A DNA stretch of 64,000 nt, from contig SHZJ01000014.1 in assembly GCA_009692365.1 (NCBI GenBank), forward strand, positions 1-64,000. Direction: 5' to 3'. Source of the stretch: Gammaproteobacteria bacterium (GTDB lineage Bacteria; Pseudomonadota; Gammaproteobacteria; Ga0077536). A program made the translations under genes and the position numbers. Numbering within the stretch: position 1 is the first letter of the stretch; each line of letters begins with the position of its first letter. Of the stretch, positions 17,440 through 25,987 are shown in pieces. Below the pieces are notes generated by a model. It ran no database searches. It saw only the letters and a list, made by a program, of their open reading frames with translations, and was not told the origin of the DNA.

Positions 17440-18750
17440 ATGGGCCTTCATGGGAATCCACGGCTTTTGGATATTGGCACACAATCAATCGACGTCGCTA
17501 TCGTGGGGGGCGGACCCGCCGGCTTGATGGCGGCCGAAGCGGCGAGCGCGTTGGGCGCTCGGGTGGTCATTTTTGACGCCATGCCCTCGGTGGGGCGCAA
17601 ATTTCTGCTGGCCGGCAAAGGAGGGCTTAATCTCACCCACGATGAACCGCTGCCCGCGTTTCTCGCCCGCTATGAGGGCAGCCAAGGCCGCCTGCGGCCG
17701 CTCATCAAGGCCTATCCACCGAGCGCGCTGCGCGCATTTGCGGGTGAATTTGGCATTGAAACCTTCGTGGGCACCTCCGGGCGGGTCTTCCCCCGGGACC
17801 TGAAAGCGGCACCCCTGCTGCGCCGTTGGTTGCAGCGCCTGCGCGCCCGCGGGGTGGTGTTGCTGATGCGCCATCGCTGGCGGGGTTGGAACGCGGCGGG
17901 GGCTTTGGAGTTCGAGCACGCCGGTGCGGTCCTCACCCTAACCCCCACCGCGACGGTCTTGGCGCTGGGGGGCGGCAGCTGGCCGCAGCTGGGCAGCGAC
18001 GGGGCCTGGGTGGCCCCGCTCGCGGCGGCCGGGATTGCCATCACGCCGCTGATGCCCGCGAACTGCGGCTTCGAGGCGCAGTGGAGCGATTTCTTTCGCG
18101 CGCGCTACGCCGGCACGCCGCTCAAGGCCGTGGCCGCGCGCTGCGCCGGCGATGCCAGCCAACCCGCGCCGCGCCGGGGCGAATTTGTGATCACCGAAAC
18201 CGGGGTTGAAGGCTCGCTGATTTATGCCTTGGCGAGCCGCCTGCGGCGCGCGATTCAAGCACTAGGCCATGCCGTCTTGGAGTTGGATCTCGCACCCGGA
18301 CTGACCTTGGAGGCCGTGCAGCGCGCATTGGCGATCGGCGCGGGCGGCAAGCGCACCGTGGCCGAACAGTTACGCCGCGCCGCCGGCATCACCGGGGTGA
18401 AGTCGGCGCTGTTGCGCGAGGTGTTGCCGCGGGCGAGCTTCGACAATCCGCTGGTGTTGGCCGCCGCCATCAAGAGCCTGCCCGTGCGCCTGCACGCACC
18501 GCGCCCGCTCGCCGAAGCCATTAGTACTGCGGGCGGGGTGGCATTGCACGAAGTCGACCAAAATCTGATGGTCAAGCGCCGTCCGGGAGTTTTCTGCGCG
18601 GGGGAAATGCTGGACTGGGAGGCGCCCACCGGGGGGTATTTACTCAGCGCCTGCTTTGCCACCGGCGCGCGCGCCGGCCGGGCGGCGGCCAGCCTGGCTC
18701 TTGCGGCACCGGCTGCGGATGACAACAAGCAGCCTGATCTGGCACCTTAA
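17440..18750 (+). CDS. BaiN/HI0933-type flavoprotein (TIGR03862-like)
   Basis: A 436-residue FAD-dependent protein. The dinucleotide motif 'VAIVGGGPAGLMAAEAAS' is at about 19-36, followed by the subfamily signature 'GRKFLLAGKGGLNLTH'. The C-terminus has 'GVFCAGEMLDWEAPTGGYL', the second flavin-contacting segment. Members are NAD(P)/FAD oxidoreductases of mostly unknown substrate. The start ATG 17440 leaves a short N-terminal extension before the Rossmann fold. It precedes the F420-type oxidoreductase gene. Confidence 0.88.
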   Translation: MGLHGNPRLLDIGTQSIDVAIVGGGPAGLMAAEAASALGARVVIFDAMPSVGRKFLLAGKGGLNLTHDEPLPAFLARYEGSQGRLRPLIKAYPPSALRAFAGEFGIETFVGTSGRVFPRDLKAAPLLRRWLQRLRARGVVLLMRHRWRGWNAAGALEFEHAGAVLTLTPTATVLALGGGSWPQLGSDGAWVAPLAAAGIAITPLMPANCGFEAQWSDFFRARYAGTPLKAVAARCAGDASQPAPRRGEFVITETGVEGSLIYALASRLRRAIQALGHAVLELDLAPGLTLEAVQRALAIGAGGKRTVAEQLRRAAGITGVKSALLREVLPRASFDNPLVLAAAIKSLPVRLHAPRPLAEAISTAGGVALHEVDQNLMVKRRPGVFCAGEMLDWEAPTGGYLLSACFATGARAGRAAASLALAAPAADDNKQPDLAP

Positions 18751-18796
18751 TCACATCATCTAGACCATCACCATAAAAAAAGCAGGGGATTTTTCG

Positions 18797-19663
18797 ATGA
18801 AATTTGGCAAATACGGGGTTTTTACTTTCACCGATCTGATGAACGGGCAGCAACTGGCCGAACTCGCCAGCCGGGTCGAAGGCTTGGGTTACTCCACGCT
18901 GTGGTACCCAGAAGCGTTCAATTACGAAACCTTTGCGCTGGGCGCCTATCTGCTCAGCCACTCTAAAAAGCTCATTGTCGCCAGCGGCATTGCCAATATT
19001 TACGCGCGCGACGCCTCGGCCTCCGTCATGGGCCACAACAGCTTAAATGCCCTGTATGGCGGGCGCTTCGTGCTGGGGCTGGGTGTCTCGCATGCCCCGT
19101 TGGTGGTCGATATGCGCGGCCACGAATACCGCCCACCGGTGAAAACCATGCGCGCCTATCTGGACGCCATGGACGGCGCCTGGAAGGCGCTGGGTGCGGA
19201 TGGCGTGACCAAACAGGTGGTGCTGGCGGCGCTCGGACCGAATATGTCCAAGCTCTCGGCGCAGCGCACGCTGGGTTCTTTCCCCTACAACATCACCCCC
19301 GCGCAGGTCGCGCTGTCGCGGGAGTCCATGGGCCCCGACAGCGCGGTGATTTGCGAGCAGAAAGTGTGTCTGACCACCGATCCGGTGATGGCACGCACCG
19401 CCGCCCGTGCCGCCCTCGCCCCGTATTTGACGCTGCCGAATTATTTCAATAACTGGTACCGCCTCGGTTTCACGCCGGCCGACCACTCGAACGGCGGCAG
19501 CGACCGCTTAATGGACGCCATGGTGTTGTGGGGCGATGCGGCCAGCATCAAGGCCAAGCTCGAGGCCTACTTTACCCACGGTGCAGACCAAGTCGTGATC
19601 CAGCCCATCCGCCCCGACGCCGGCCCAGGTCCGGATTGGGCGGCGTTGGAAGCATTGGCCTAA
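18797..19663 (+). CDS. LLM-class oxidoreductase, predicted F420-dependent type
   Basis: A 288-residue luciferase-fold protein. Its N-terminus 'KFGKYGVFTFTDLM' and 'EGLGYSTLWYPEAFNYE' resemble the TIGR03620 group annotated as F420-dependent. 'GRFVLGLGVSH' forms the cofactor loop. Whether this organism makes F420 cannot be seen here, so the cofactor could be FMN. AGGGGA precedes ATG 18797. A perfect hairpin follows the gene at 19680-19699. Confidence 0.82.
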   Translation: MKFGKYGVFTFTDLMNGQQLAELASRVEGLGYSTLWYPEAFNYETFALGAYLLSHSKKLIVASGIANIYARDASASVMGHNSLNALYGGRFVLGLGVSHAPLVVDMRGHEYRPPVKTMRAYLDAMDGAWKALGADGVTKQVVLAALGPNMSKLSAQRTLGSFPYNITPAQVALSRESMGPDSAVICEQKVCLTTDPVMARTAARAALAPYLTLPNYFNNWYRLGFTPADHSNGGSDRLMDAMVLWGDAASIKAKLEAYFTHGADQVVIQPIRPDAGPGPDWAALEALA

Positions 19664-19679
19664 GCACGCTGCGCCGCCG

Positions 19680-19699
19680 CGCCCGGCGCTAGCCGGGCG
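19680..19699 (+). terminator. GC-rich hairpin after the oxidoreductase gene
   Basis: Arms CGCCCGGC and GCCGGGCG pair perfectly around a GCTA loop, 16 bases after the stop codon. No T-run follows, so it may be a weak terminator or an mRNA 3'-end stabiliser. Confidence 0.4.
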
Positions 19700-19759
19700 T
19701 GCCGAGCCTGCGCATGAGCGTGGCAGCCGACTCGTCAGGGGCGTCAAGGAGGGCACTGT

Positions 19760-21328
19760 ATGTTCGATTTTTCAGCGCTAGACTCGCTGGCAGAGATCAC
19801 TCGCGAGCAGCGGCGCTTACGCCCCGATGCCACGGCGCAAATCTTCGAAGATCGCCGCACCAGCTTTGCCGAACTCGACGAGGCGGCGAGCCGGGTGGCC
19901 AACGCACTGCTGGATTTGGGGCTGCAACCCGGGGCGCGGTTCGCCTATCTGGGTAAAAACTCCGACCGCTACTTCGAACTCCTGTTCGGCGCTTTCAAGG
20001 CCGGTAACGTGGCGGTGAGCGTGAACTGGCGCTTGGCGCTGCCGGAGCTGCTGTACATTTTCAACGATGCCCAGTGCGAGGCGCTGTTCGTGGGTGCGGA
20101 GTATCACGGCCTCGTGCCCGAGTTGCTGGCGGCCTGCCCACGTTTGCGAGCGGTGGTGGCGATGGACGGCGAAGCGGCGTCGTGGCCGGCTTTCACGCAC
20201 TGGCGCGACGCGGCGCCGAGCGAGGATTTCCACTTGCCCGTGAACCCTGATGCGGAGGTCATGCTGCTCTACACCAGCGGCACCACGGGCTCGCCGAAAG
20301 GCGTACAAATCACGACCGCTAATTATTTGGCGTTCTTTCGGGCCGCGGAACTCGCGCAATGGGGCGACATTCAGGCGGGGGAGGTCAATCTCGCCTGCAT
20401 GCCGGTGTTTCACGTGGCCGGCGTCAACATGGGGATCCTGTCCATTGCCCAGGGCGCGAGCGTGGTGGTGATGAAGGAAGTGGACCCGGCGCAAATTCTG
20501 GACTTCATTCCGCGTTACGGGATCAACAACGCTTTTTTTGTACCGGCCGTCATCTTGTTCATGCTGCAACAGCCACGCGCCGCCACCACCGATTTCAGCT
20601 CCCTGCGGCGGCTGTACTACGGCGCATCGCCAATCGCCGAAGACCTCCTGGAGAAGGCCCGCGCGCTCATCGGCTGCGAGTTTTTCCAACTCTACGGACT
20701 CACCGAAACTGTGGGTGCGGCGACTTATCTGCCCGCCGCCGCGCACGCCCCGGAACTCGGCAAGCTACGTTCTTGCGGCGTGCCTTATCCGGGGATCGAC
20801 ATTCGAGTCATCGACGAGGCGGGCAACGCGCTGCCGCCCACCGCCGTGGGCGAGGTGGTGATTCGTTCCGGGGTGGTCATGAAGGGTTACTGGGGCGCAC
20901 CCGCCGCCACCGCCGAGGCGATCGTGGATGGGTGGTTTCGTACCGGAGACGCGGGCTACTTCGATACCGACGGCTATCTGTATATCCACGACCGAGTGAA
21001 AGACATGATCGTCTCCGGCGGCGAGAATATTTATCCAGCGGAAGTCGAAAACGCCGTATTTGGGCACCCGGCCGTGGCGGATGTTGCCGTCATTGGCGTG
21101 CCCGACCCCCAATGGGGCGAAGCGGTGAAAGCCATCGTGGTCCTGAAACCCGGCGCGCAGTTAAGTCCAGAAGACCTCATCGCCCACGCGCGCACGCGCA
21201 TCGCGGCGTATAAAACGCCGAAATCGGTCGACTTTATCGCCGCTCTGCCGCGCAACCCGTCCGGCAAAGTGTTGCGGCGTGAACTGCGCGAACCTTACTG
21301 GCAGGGCCACCCGCGGCGGGTCAACTAG
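19760..21328 (+). CDS. acyl-CoA synthetase (AMP-forming)
   Basis: A 522-residue ANL-family ligase that makes acyl-CoA from acid, ATP and CoA. The AMP motif 'LLYTSGTTGSPKG' lies near 170. 'YGLTET' is motif A5. 'FRTGDAGYFDTDGYLYIHDR' and 'SGGENIYPAEVEN' are the hinge region, and the catalytic Lys is in 'NPSGKVLRR' near the C-terminus. All are intact. The likely substrate is a fatty or cyclic carboxylic acid. GGAGGGC precedes ATG 19760. Nearby crotonase and SDR genes fit a CoA-thioester pathway. Confidence 0.93.
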   Translation: MFDFSALDSLAEITREQRRLRPDATAQIFEDRRTSFAELDEAASRVANALLDLGLQPGARFAYLGKNSDRYFELLFGAFKAGNVAVSVNWRLALPELLYIFNDAQCEALFVGAEYHGLVPELLAACPRLRAVVAMDGEAASWPAFTHWRDAAPSEDFHLPVNPDAEVMLLYTSGTTGSPKGVQITTANYLAFFRAAELAQWGDIQAGEVNLACMPVFHVAGVNMGILSIAQGASVVVMKEVDPAQILDFIPRYGINNAFFVPAVILFMLQQPRAATTDFSSLRRLYYGASPIAEDLLEKARALIGCEFFQLYGLTETVGAATYLPAAAHAPELGKLRSCGVPYPGIDIRVIDEAGNALPPTAVGEVVIRSGVVMKGYWGAPAATAEAIVDGWFRTGDAGYFDTDGYLYIHDRVKDMIVSGGENIYPAEVENAVFGHPAVADVAVIGVPDPQWGEAVKAIVVLKPGAQLSPEDLIAHARTRIAAYKTPKSVDFIAALPRNPSGKVLRRELREPYWQGHPRRVN

Positions 21329-21490
21329 CCGGCGGCGAGGTGCGGGCAGGCCGCGCCTGGGCCGCTGTTCGCGGGCGGGCAGCGAGCCGGCGTGGCCCCG
21401 TTAACCCCCCTGGTTGCGCGCCTGCCACACCCGCCCGAGCGCCGGGCGGAGCGGGGCAAAGGGCGGCGGTGCGCGGCTTGCGACGCCGCT

Positions 21491-22276
21491 CTAGCGGCCT
21501 TTAAACACCGGTTTGCGCTTCTCGGCAAAGGCCAGCATGGCTTCGCGCGAGTCTTCGTATTTCCCCAGTTCTGCGGTCATGTTCTGCTCAAAACGATAGC
21601 CATCGCGCAGGCTCATTTCTTCGATGGTATTCAGGGCGTGCTTGGCGAGCGTGATGGCAATCGGGCTCTTGGCCGCGATTTCACGGGCGAGTGCCAGCGT
21701 GGCGGGGAGGAGTTCGGCTTGCGGCACGCAGGCTTCTACGATCCCTAAGCGATACAACTCGGCGCCGCCCACGCGCAACCCGGTCAGCATCATGCGACGG
21801 ACGCGCGAATGGCTGAACAGGCGCATGGCATGGCGCCCACCGCCGAGCAAACCGACGTCGATTTCGGGTAATCCTAGGCAGCCTTCCTCTGCGGTCAGCA
21901 AAATATCGCAGGCCGCCGCGAGCGCAAGACCTGCCCCCAGCGCCGGGCCGTTGAGCGCGGCGATCACCGGCTTGCGGCACTCGGTAATGGCGTGGAAGCA
22001 TTCCCGCGCGCGACGATTATGCTGCCAAGCCTCGCCCGGCGCGCGCACGACGCCCGCTCGTCCTTTGATGTCGGCCCCGGCCGAGAAACATTTTCCCGCC
22101 CCGGTCAGCACCGCCACCCGCACGCTGTCGAGGTCACTGAGGCGGTCGAAAATCAGCATGCCTTCTTCGTGGAAGGTTTGCGCTTGGGCGTTGACGGGCG
22201 GGTTGTTCATGGTCACCAGCGCGATGTGGTCGCTGATATCCACGCGGAATTGGGTCAAGTCGGCAAACAGATTCAT
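21491..22276 (-). CDS. enoyl-CoA hydratase/isomerase family protein
   Basis: A 261-residue crotonase-fold enzyme. The oxyanion-hole segments are 'GKCFSAGADIKGR' and 'ALNGPALGAGLALAAACD'. A Glu in 'LGLPEIDVGLLGGGR' occupies one catalytic position. It probably hydrates or isomerises an enoyl-CoA. The start ATG 22274-22276 overlaps the stop of the upstream siroheme-type gene (ATGA), so it is translated by coupling although the functions look unrelated. Confidence 0.9.
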   Translation of the reverse strand: MNLFADLTQFRVDISDHIALVTMNNPPVNAQAQTFHEEGMLIFDRLSDLDSVRVAVLTGAGKCFSAGADIKGRAGVVRAPGEAWQHNRRARECFHAITECRKPVIAALNGPALGAGLALAAACDILLTAEEGCLGLPEIDVGLLGGGRHAMRLFSHSRVRRMMLTGLRVGGAELYRLGIVEACVPQAELLPATLALAREIAAKSPIAITLAKHALNTIEEMSLRDGYRFEQNMTAELGKYEDSREAMLAFAEKRKPVFKGR

Positions 22277-23190
22277 AGCTGGGGCTCCGATTGAATAGAC
22301 GAGTAAGGCGTGCCGGCGCCCGTAGCGCACAGCGTGACGTAAACGGTATGGCCGGCGGCGGGGGGCACGGACTCGACCCCGCGCGCGTCCACGGGTAGTT
22401 CGATGACCTCGGCGTCGCGGCGGGCGTAACGCCGAATCGCGGCCGGCACGTCGGCCGCGTAAACCAGCCGGTCGGCGTCGCTGAGCAGGGCTAACGCGCC
22501 GAGGGTGAGGTCCGTCGGCGCTGGGCTCGCGAGTTTCACCACCGAGAGTCGCGGCGCGAGCGGGGCGTCCTCACCTAGGCTCAGCAGGCGCGTGAAGGCA
22601 GCGGCCGCGGTGTCCGGTGCGCGCGTGAGGAGCGCGGGCACCTCGCTGCGCAAAAAAAGGTGCCAGAAGCGCCGCCGCGCCGCGCCGCTGCGATGCGCCG
22701 CCTTGACCGCGGCGCGCTGCTCTCCCATGAAGGCAGCGAGCCCGGCCAGGGTGCCCGGGAGCAGCGCTTCGAGTCGTGCTCGCCAGTAGGTGGCCAGTAC
22801 CGGTGCTGCCCCCCCGGTGGACACGCTCAAGATGAGCGGCGAGCGGTCAATGATCGCGGGGACGATAAAACTGCACAGCGCCGGCGCGTCCACCACGTTG
22901 ACGAGGATCCCGCGGGCGCGGCAGGCCTCAGCGACCACCGCGTTGAGCTGCGGGTCATCGGTAGCGACGATGACCAAGCGCTGCCCCTCGAGCTGCGGCA
23001 GCGTAAAGGGGGCGCAGATACACTCCACATCTGCGCGCGCGCGCAGTTCGGCACAGTGGCGCGGGGCGACGCTGCGTACGCGTGCGCCGGCTTCTTTGAG
23101 CAACTGGATCTTGCGGGCCGCCACCTCACCGCCGCCCACCACCAGACAGGGTAGGTCGATGGCGTCGAGATAAATTGGCAGGTAGCGCAT
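22273..23190 (-). CDS. cysG: precorrin-2 dehydrogenase with a vestigial SUMT domain (CysG-like)
   Basis: A 305-residue protein. Residues 1-200 are a full siroheme synthase N-terminal unit: NAD-binding 'LVVGGGEVAARK' at 17-28, 'VATDDPQLN', and the central 'SPLILSVSTGGAAPVLA' element. They should oxidise precorrin-2 and insert iron. Residues 214-266 resemble only the first 50 residues of the uroporphyrinogen methyltransferase domain ('LGALALLSDADRLVY', 'YARRDAEVIELP'). The GPGD cofactor loop is replaced by 'ASPAPTD' and the remaining 200 residues are absent. A separate SUMT gene is therefore expected elsewhere. Confidence 0.85.
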   Translation of the reverse strand: MRYLPIYLDAIDLPCLVVGGGEVAARKIQLLKEAGARVRSVAPRHCAELRARADVECICAPFTLPQLEGQRLVIVATDDPQLNAVVAEACRARGILVNVVDAPALCSFIVPAIIDRSPLILSVSTGGAAPVLATYWRARLEALLPGTLAGLAAFMGEQRAAVKAAHRSGAARRRFWHLFLRSEVPALLTRAPDTAAAAFTRLLSLGEDAPLAPRLSVVKLASPAPTDLTLGALALLSDADRLVYAADVPAAIRRYARRDAEVIELPVDARGVESVPPAAGHTVYVTLCATGAGTPYSSIQSEPQL

Positions 23191-23202
23191 GGCGGGCACG
23201 GT

Positions 23203-23745
23203 TTAGTCGCGGCGTAACCGACGCAGGTCAAAACCCTGTTGCGCGGCCACGCCGCTGAGCTGCGTGTAAACAGCATCGGAGACCTCGGGAGCGCGCGCCA
23301 GTAGCCACAGATATTGGCGGTCGGGCGAACCCACGAGCGCGGCCTCGTAGTGGCCCACGGTTGCGATCACCCAGTAATCGCCCCAGACAAAAGGCAGGGC
23401 CGCGAGCCAAGCGGGCGCAAATCGCACCTGCATGATTGCCGGATTGGCGGGGTAGCCCGGGTGCGGACGTGCAACCCCCACCACCTCCTCATAGCCCTGC
23501 GCCGTGCGGCAGCGATTGGTGACCTGCAGGCGCTGCTCCGGCAGGGGTTGATAGTCTGCGGTCGTGTCGCCTAGACACTGCGCTTGGAAGCGAGTGGGGA
23601 ACAGGGCGATTTGATGCCAATGTCCCAGATAGGCGGCGGGCTGGAAGTTGGCCACGGTGGCGAGCGCGGCCGCGCCCTGCGCCGCGCTGGACGCCAGCCA
23701 CAGCGCGCCGAGGCCAAAAATAAGGCGGCGGGTTTCGCGGGTCAT
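23203..23745 (-). CDS. bacterial lipocalin (Blc-like)
   Basis: A 180-residue exported lipocalin. The signal peptide is 'RLIFGLGALWLASSAAQGAA'. The calycin motif appears as 'YLGHWHQIALFPTRFQ', followed by 'CLGDTTADY' and 'NRC', with 'GDYWVIATVGHYEAALVGSP' later, all standard for Blc. No lipobox Cys is evident at the cleavage site, so it is more likely soluble in the periplasm than a lipoprotein. The start is ATG 23743-23745. It may be co-transcribed with the CysG-like gene 12 bases downstream. Confidence 0.88.
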   Translation of the reverse strand: MTRETRRLIFGLGALWLASSAAQGAAALATVANFQPAAYLGHWHQIALFPTRFQAQCLGDTTADYQPLPEQRLQVTNRCRTAQGYEEVVGVARPHPGYPANPAIMQVRFAPAWLAALPFVWGDYWVIATVGHYEAALVGSPDRQYLWLLARAPEVSDAVYTQLSGVAAQQGFDLRRLRRD

Positions 23746-23787
23746 GCCAGCACCATACCATGCGTGCTGCGCTCCCCGGATCCCGCT

Positions 23788-24552
23788 ATGACCCTCGAAC
23801 TCTTGCTGCTCGCACTCGCCGCTTTTTTTGCCGGGTTCGTGGACGCCGTGGCCGGTGGTGGCGGGCTGGTGCAGCTGCCGGCGCTGCTGGCGATGTATCC
23901 CGACACCCCCGTGGCCAGCCTGTTCGGCACCAACAAGGGCGCGTCGGTTTGGGGTACGGCGGCCGCGGCGGCGCGCTACGCACGTCGGGTGCGCCTGCCG
24001 TGGCATTGCTTGGCCGGCGCGCTGCCGGCCGCGCTGCTCGGCGCCTGGTGGGGGGCGCGCACGGTCAGCTTGGTGCCAACGCCGTGGCTGCGGCCGGCGA
24101 TCCTGATCGCGCTGGTGGCGGTGGGTGTCTACACCGTGCAACGGCGCGATCTGGGGCTTAGGCAGGCGCCACGCTGGACCGGTCGGCGGGAGGCGCTCGC
24201 CGGCGCGGGAGTGGGTGCTGCCCTAGGTTTTTATGACGGTATTTTCGGGCCGGGCACCGGCGCGTTTTTGGTGTTCGTGCTGGTGCGGGGCTTTGGTTAC
24301 GACTTTCTCCACGCGGCGGCCGGCGCGAAGCTCATCAATGTGGCCACTAACGTCGCGGCGCTCACGTTTTTTGTCGGCGCCGGCCAAATACTCTGGCCCG
24401 TGTCGCTGGTGATGGCCGGCGCCAATGTGGCCGGCGCGCTGCTGGGTAGCCGTGCAGCCCTGCGCGGGGGCGCGCCCTTCGTGCGGGTAGTCTTTCTGAG
24501 TGTGGTCGCGGCGCTGGTGCTGAAGATGGCGGTCGATTGCTGGTTAGCTTAG
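23788..24552 (+). CDS. TSUP family membrane permease (second copy)
   Basis: A 254-residue inner-membrane protein of the same family as the gene at 2330, but of the YfcA-like branch. 'FVDAVAGGGGLVQLPALL' is the first repeat hallmark, 'GTNKGASVWGT' follows, and 'GFYDGIFGPGTGAFLVF' is the second. Helices fill the length. It probably moves sulfite- or sulfonate-type anions, though the substrate is unproven. The start ATG 23788 is 42 bases from the divergent lipocalin start. Confidence 0.9.
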   Translation: MTLELLLLALAAFFAGFVDAVAGGGGLVQLPALLAMYPDTPVASLFGTNKGASVWGTAAAAARYARRVRLPWHCLAGALPAALLGAWWGARTVSLVPTPWLRPAILIALVAVGVYTVQRRDLGLRQAPRWTGRREALAGAGVGAALGFYDGIFGPGTGAFLVFVLVRGFGYDFLHAAAGAKLINVATNVAALTFFVGAGQILWPVSLVMAGANVAGALLGSRAALRGGAPFVRVVFLSVVAALVLKMAVDCWLA

Positions 24553-24653
24553 GCCCCTGATGCTGGCTCGTGGCCACGGCGATGCGGCCGCAGGTGTTAC
24601 GCCGCCCAGCCCGTTGGCGTGGACGGCGCTCAGGGAGCGTTGCTGCGCGGGGA

Positions 24654-25160
24654 TTATTTCGCGACGCCCGCCACGCACGCTTGCGCCACCACCCCATCCT
24701 GCTGGGCGGTGCCGCCAGAGGTGCCCACGGCGCCCACTATTTTGCCCTCGCGCACGATGGGTAAGCCGCCTTCAATGGGCAGCGCATCGGGGAGTTTGAG
24801 CAAACGCAGCGCCGCGCCACCTTGGGCGATCATATCTTCGAATATTTTGGTTGAGCGCCGGAACGCCACCGCCGTATAGGCTTTTTGGCGGGCCGGTTTG
24901 AGCGCGCCAAACTGGGCGTTGTCCATGCGCTCGGTGAGCACCATATGTCCCCCCGTATCCACGACCGTCACCACCATGAACCACGCGTTTTTGACGGCCG
25001 CGGCTTGGGCCGCCGCCACGCAAGTGCGCGCGTCGGCCAGGGCGATGGGTGCGCCATAGGGCAGGGGCGGGACCGGCGCGGGCGGCGGCGTTTGCGCCGC
25101 GCCGGTGAGGGTTGCCGAACTGAGCAGCAGCGTCAGGCCAAGGGTGTAGATCGAGTTCAC
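24654..25160 (-). CDS. exported GlcG/HbpS-like heme-binding family protein
   Basis: A 168-residue DUF336 protein with a signal peptide ('LGLTLLLSSATLTGAAQ') and a Pro-rich linker. The fold signature is 'VVTVVDTGGHMVLTERMD', then 'KAYTAVAFRRST', 'GGLPIV' and 'GAVGTSGGTAQQD'. Family members bind heme or small molecules; the exact role is unknown. It lies 26 bases downstream of the badI-like gene on the same strand and may belong to that operon. Confidence 0.85.
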   Translation of the reverse strand: MNSIYTLGLTLLLSSATLTGAAQTPPPAPVPPLPYGAPIALADARTCVAAAQAAAVKNAWFMVVTVVDTGGHMVLTERMDNAQFGALKPARQKAYTAVAFRRSTKIFEDMIAQGGAALRLLKLPDALPIEGGLPIVREGKIVGAVGTSGGTAQQDGVVAQACVAGVAK

Positions 25161-25185
25161 ACGGATTCTCCTGTGGTGGCGCTGC

Positions 25186-25971
25186 TCACGCTTTGGGTTG
25201 GCGAAAATTAGGTTTGCGTTTTTCCATCAATGCCTTCACGCCTTCTTTACTTTCCTCGCTCGCATAGTAAAGCTTGAGCGCTTGGAAGCCCATCGCGCCA
25301 ATGCCGTAAATATGGTCGGTGTCGGCGTTAAAAGAACGCTTGGCGATGGACAGCGCGGTCGGGCTTTTCTCCAAGAGCTCGTCGCACCAGCGGCGGACTT
25401 CGGCGTCCAGATCGGCCATCGGCACAACTTTGTTGATCAAGCCCATGGCGAGGGCTTCGGCGGCGGAATAACGCCGGCACATGAACCAGATTTCACGCGC
25501 TTTCTTCTCGCCCACGACCCGGCTTAACAGTGCCGTGCCAAAGCCCGGGTCCACTGAGCCCATTTTGGGCCCCACCTGACCAAAGCTCGCGGTATCTGCG
25601 GCGATCGCTAAATCGCACAGCGTCACCAGCACGTTGCCGCCGCCGATCGCATAGCCGTTGACGCGCGCGATAACGGGCTTGGGGGCGTTGCGCATGATGG
25701 CGTGGAGGTCTTCGACCGGCATGCCAATGAGGCCGCGACCATCGTAATTGCCGTCGTGGGTGGACTGGTCGCCGCCGGTGCAAAACCCCCGCTCGCCGGT
25801 TCCGGTGAGCACAATCACGCCGATGTCGTCGTCCCACGCCGCGCGATTAAATGCGTGCACCATTTCTTCGCAGGTGCGGCCCCGAAAAGCGTTGAGTTTG
25901 TCCGGGCGATTGATGGCGATCGTGGCCACGCCGCGTTCGACGCTATACAGAATATCGATGTAATCAGTCAT
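25186..25971 (-). CDS. badI: 2-ketocyclohexanecarboxyl-CoA hydrolase-like (BadI)
   Basis: A 261-residue crotonase-fold enzyme of the MenB/BadI branch. Signature stretches 'FCTGGDQSTHDGNYDGRG', 'GYAIGGGNVL', 'FGQVGPKMGSVDPGFGTALL' and 'SPTALSIAKRSFNADT' closely follow what I recall of Rhodopseudomonas BadI. That enzyme hydrolytically opens the ring of 2-ketocyclohexanecarboxyl-CoA to pimelyl-CoA. MenB itself is the alternative, but no other men genes are present and a badH-like gene sits directly upstream. ATG 25969-25971 is preceded by GAGAGGACC. Confidence 0.85.
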   Translation of the reverse strand: MTDYIDILYSVERGVATIAINRPDKLNAFRGRTCEEMVHAFNRAAWDDDIGVIVLTGTGERGFCTGGDQSTHDGNYDGRGLIGMPVEDLHAIMRNAPKPVIARVNGYAIGGGNVLVTLCDLAIAADTASFGQVGPKMGSVDPGFGTALLSRVVGEKKAREIWFMCRRYSAAEALAMGLINKVVPMADLDAEVRRWCDELLEKSPTALSIAKRSFNADTDHIYGIGAMGFQALKLYYASEESKEGVKALMEKRKPNFRQPKA

Positions 25972-25987
25972 CGAGAGGTCCTCTCAG

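Noticed and set aside
19817-20746. 309-codon minus-strand frame within the acyl-CoA synthetase gene
   Set aside because: Antisense to intact AMP-binding motifs; no homology.
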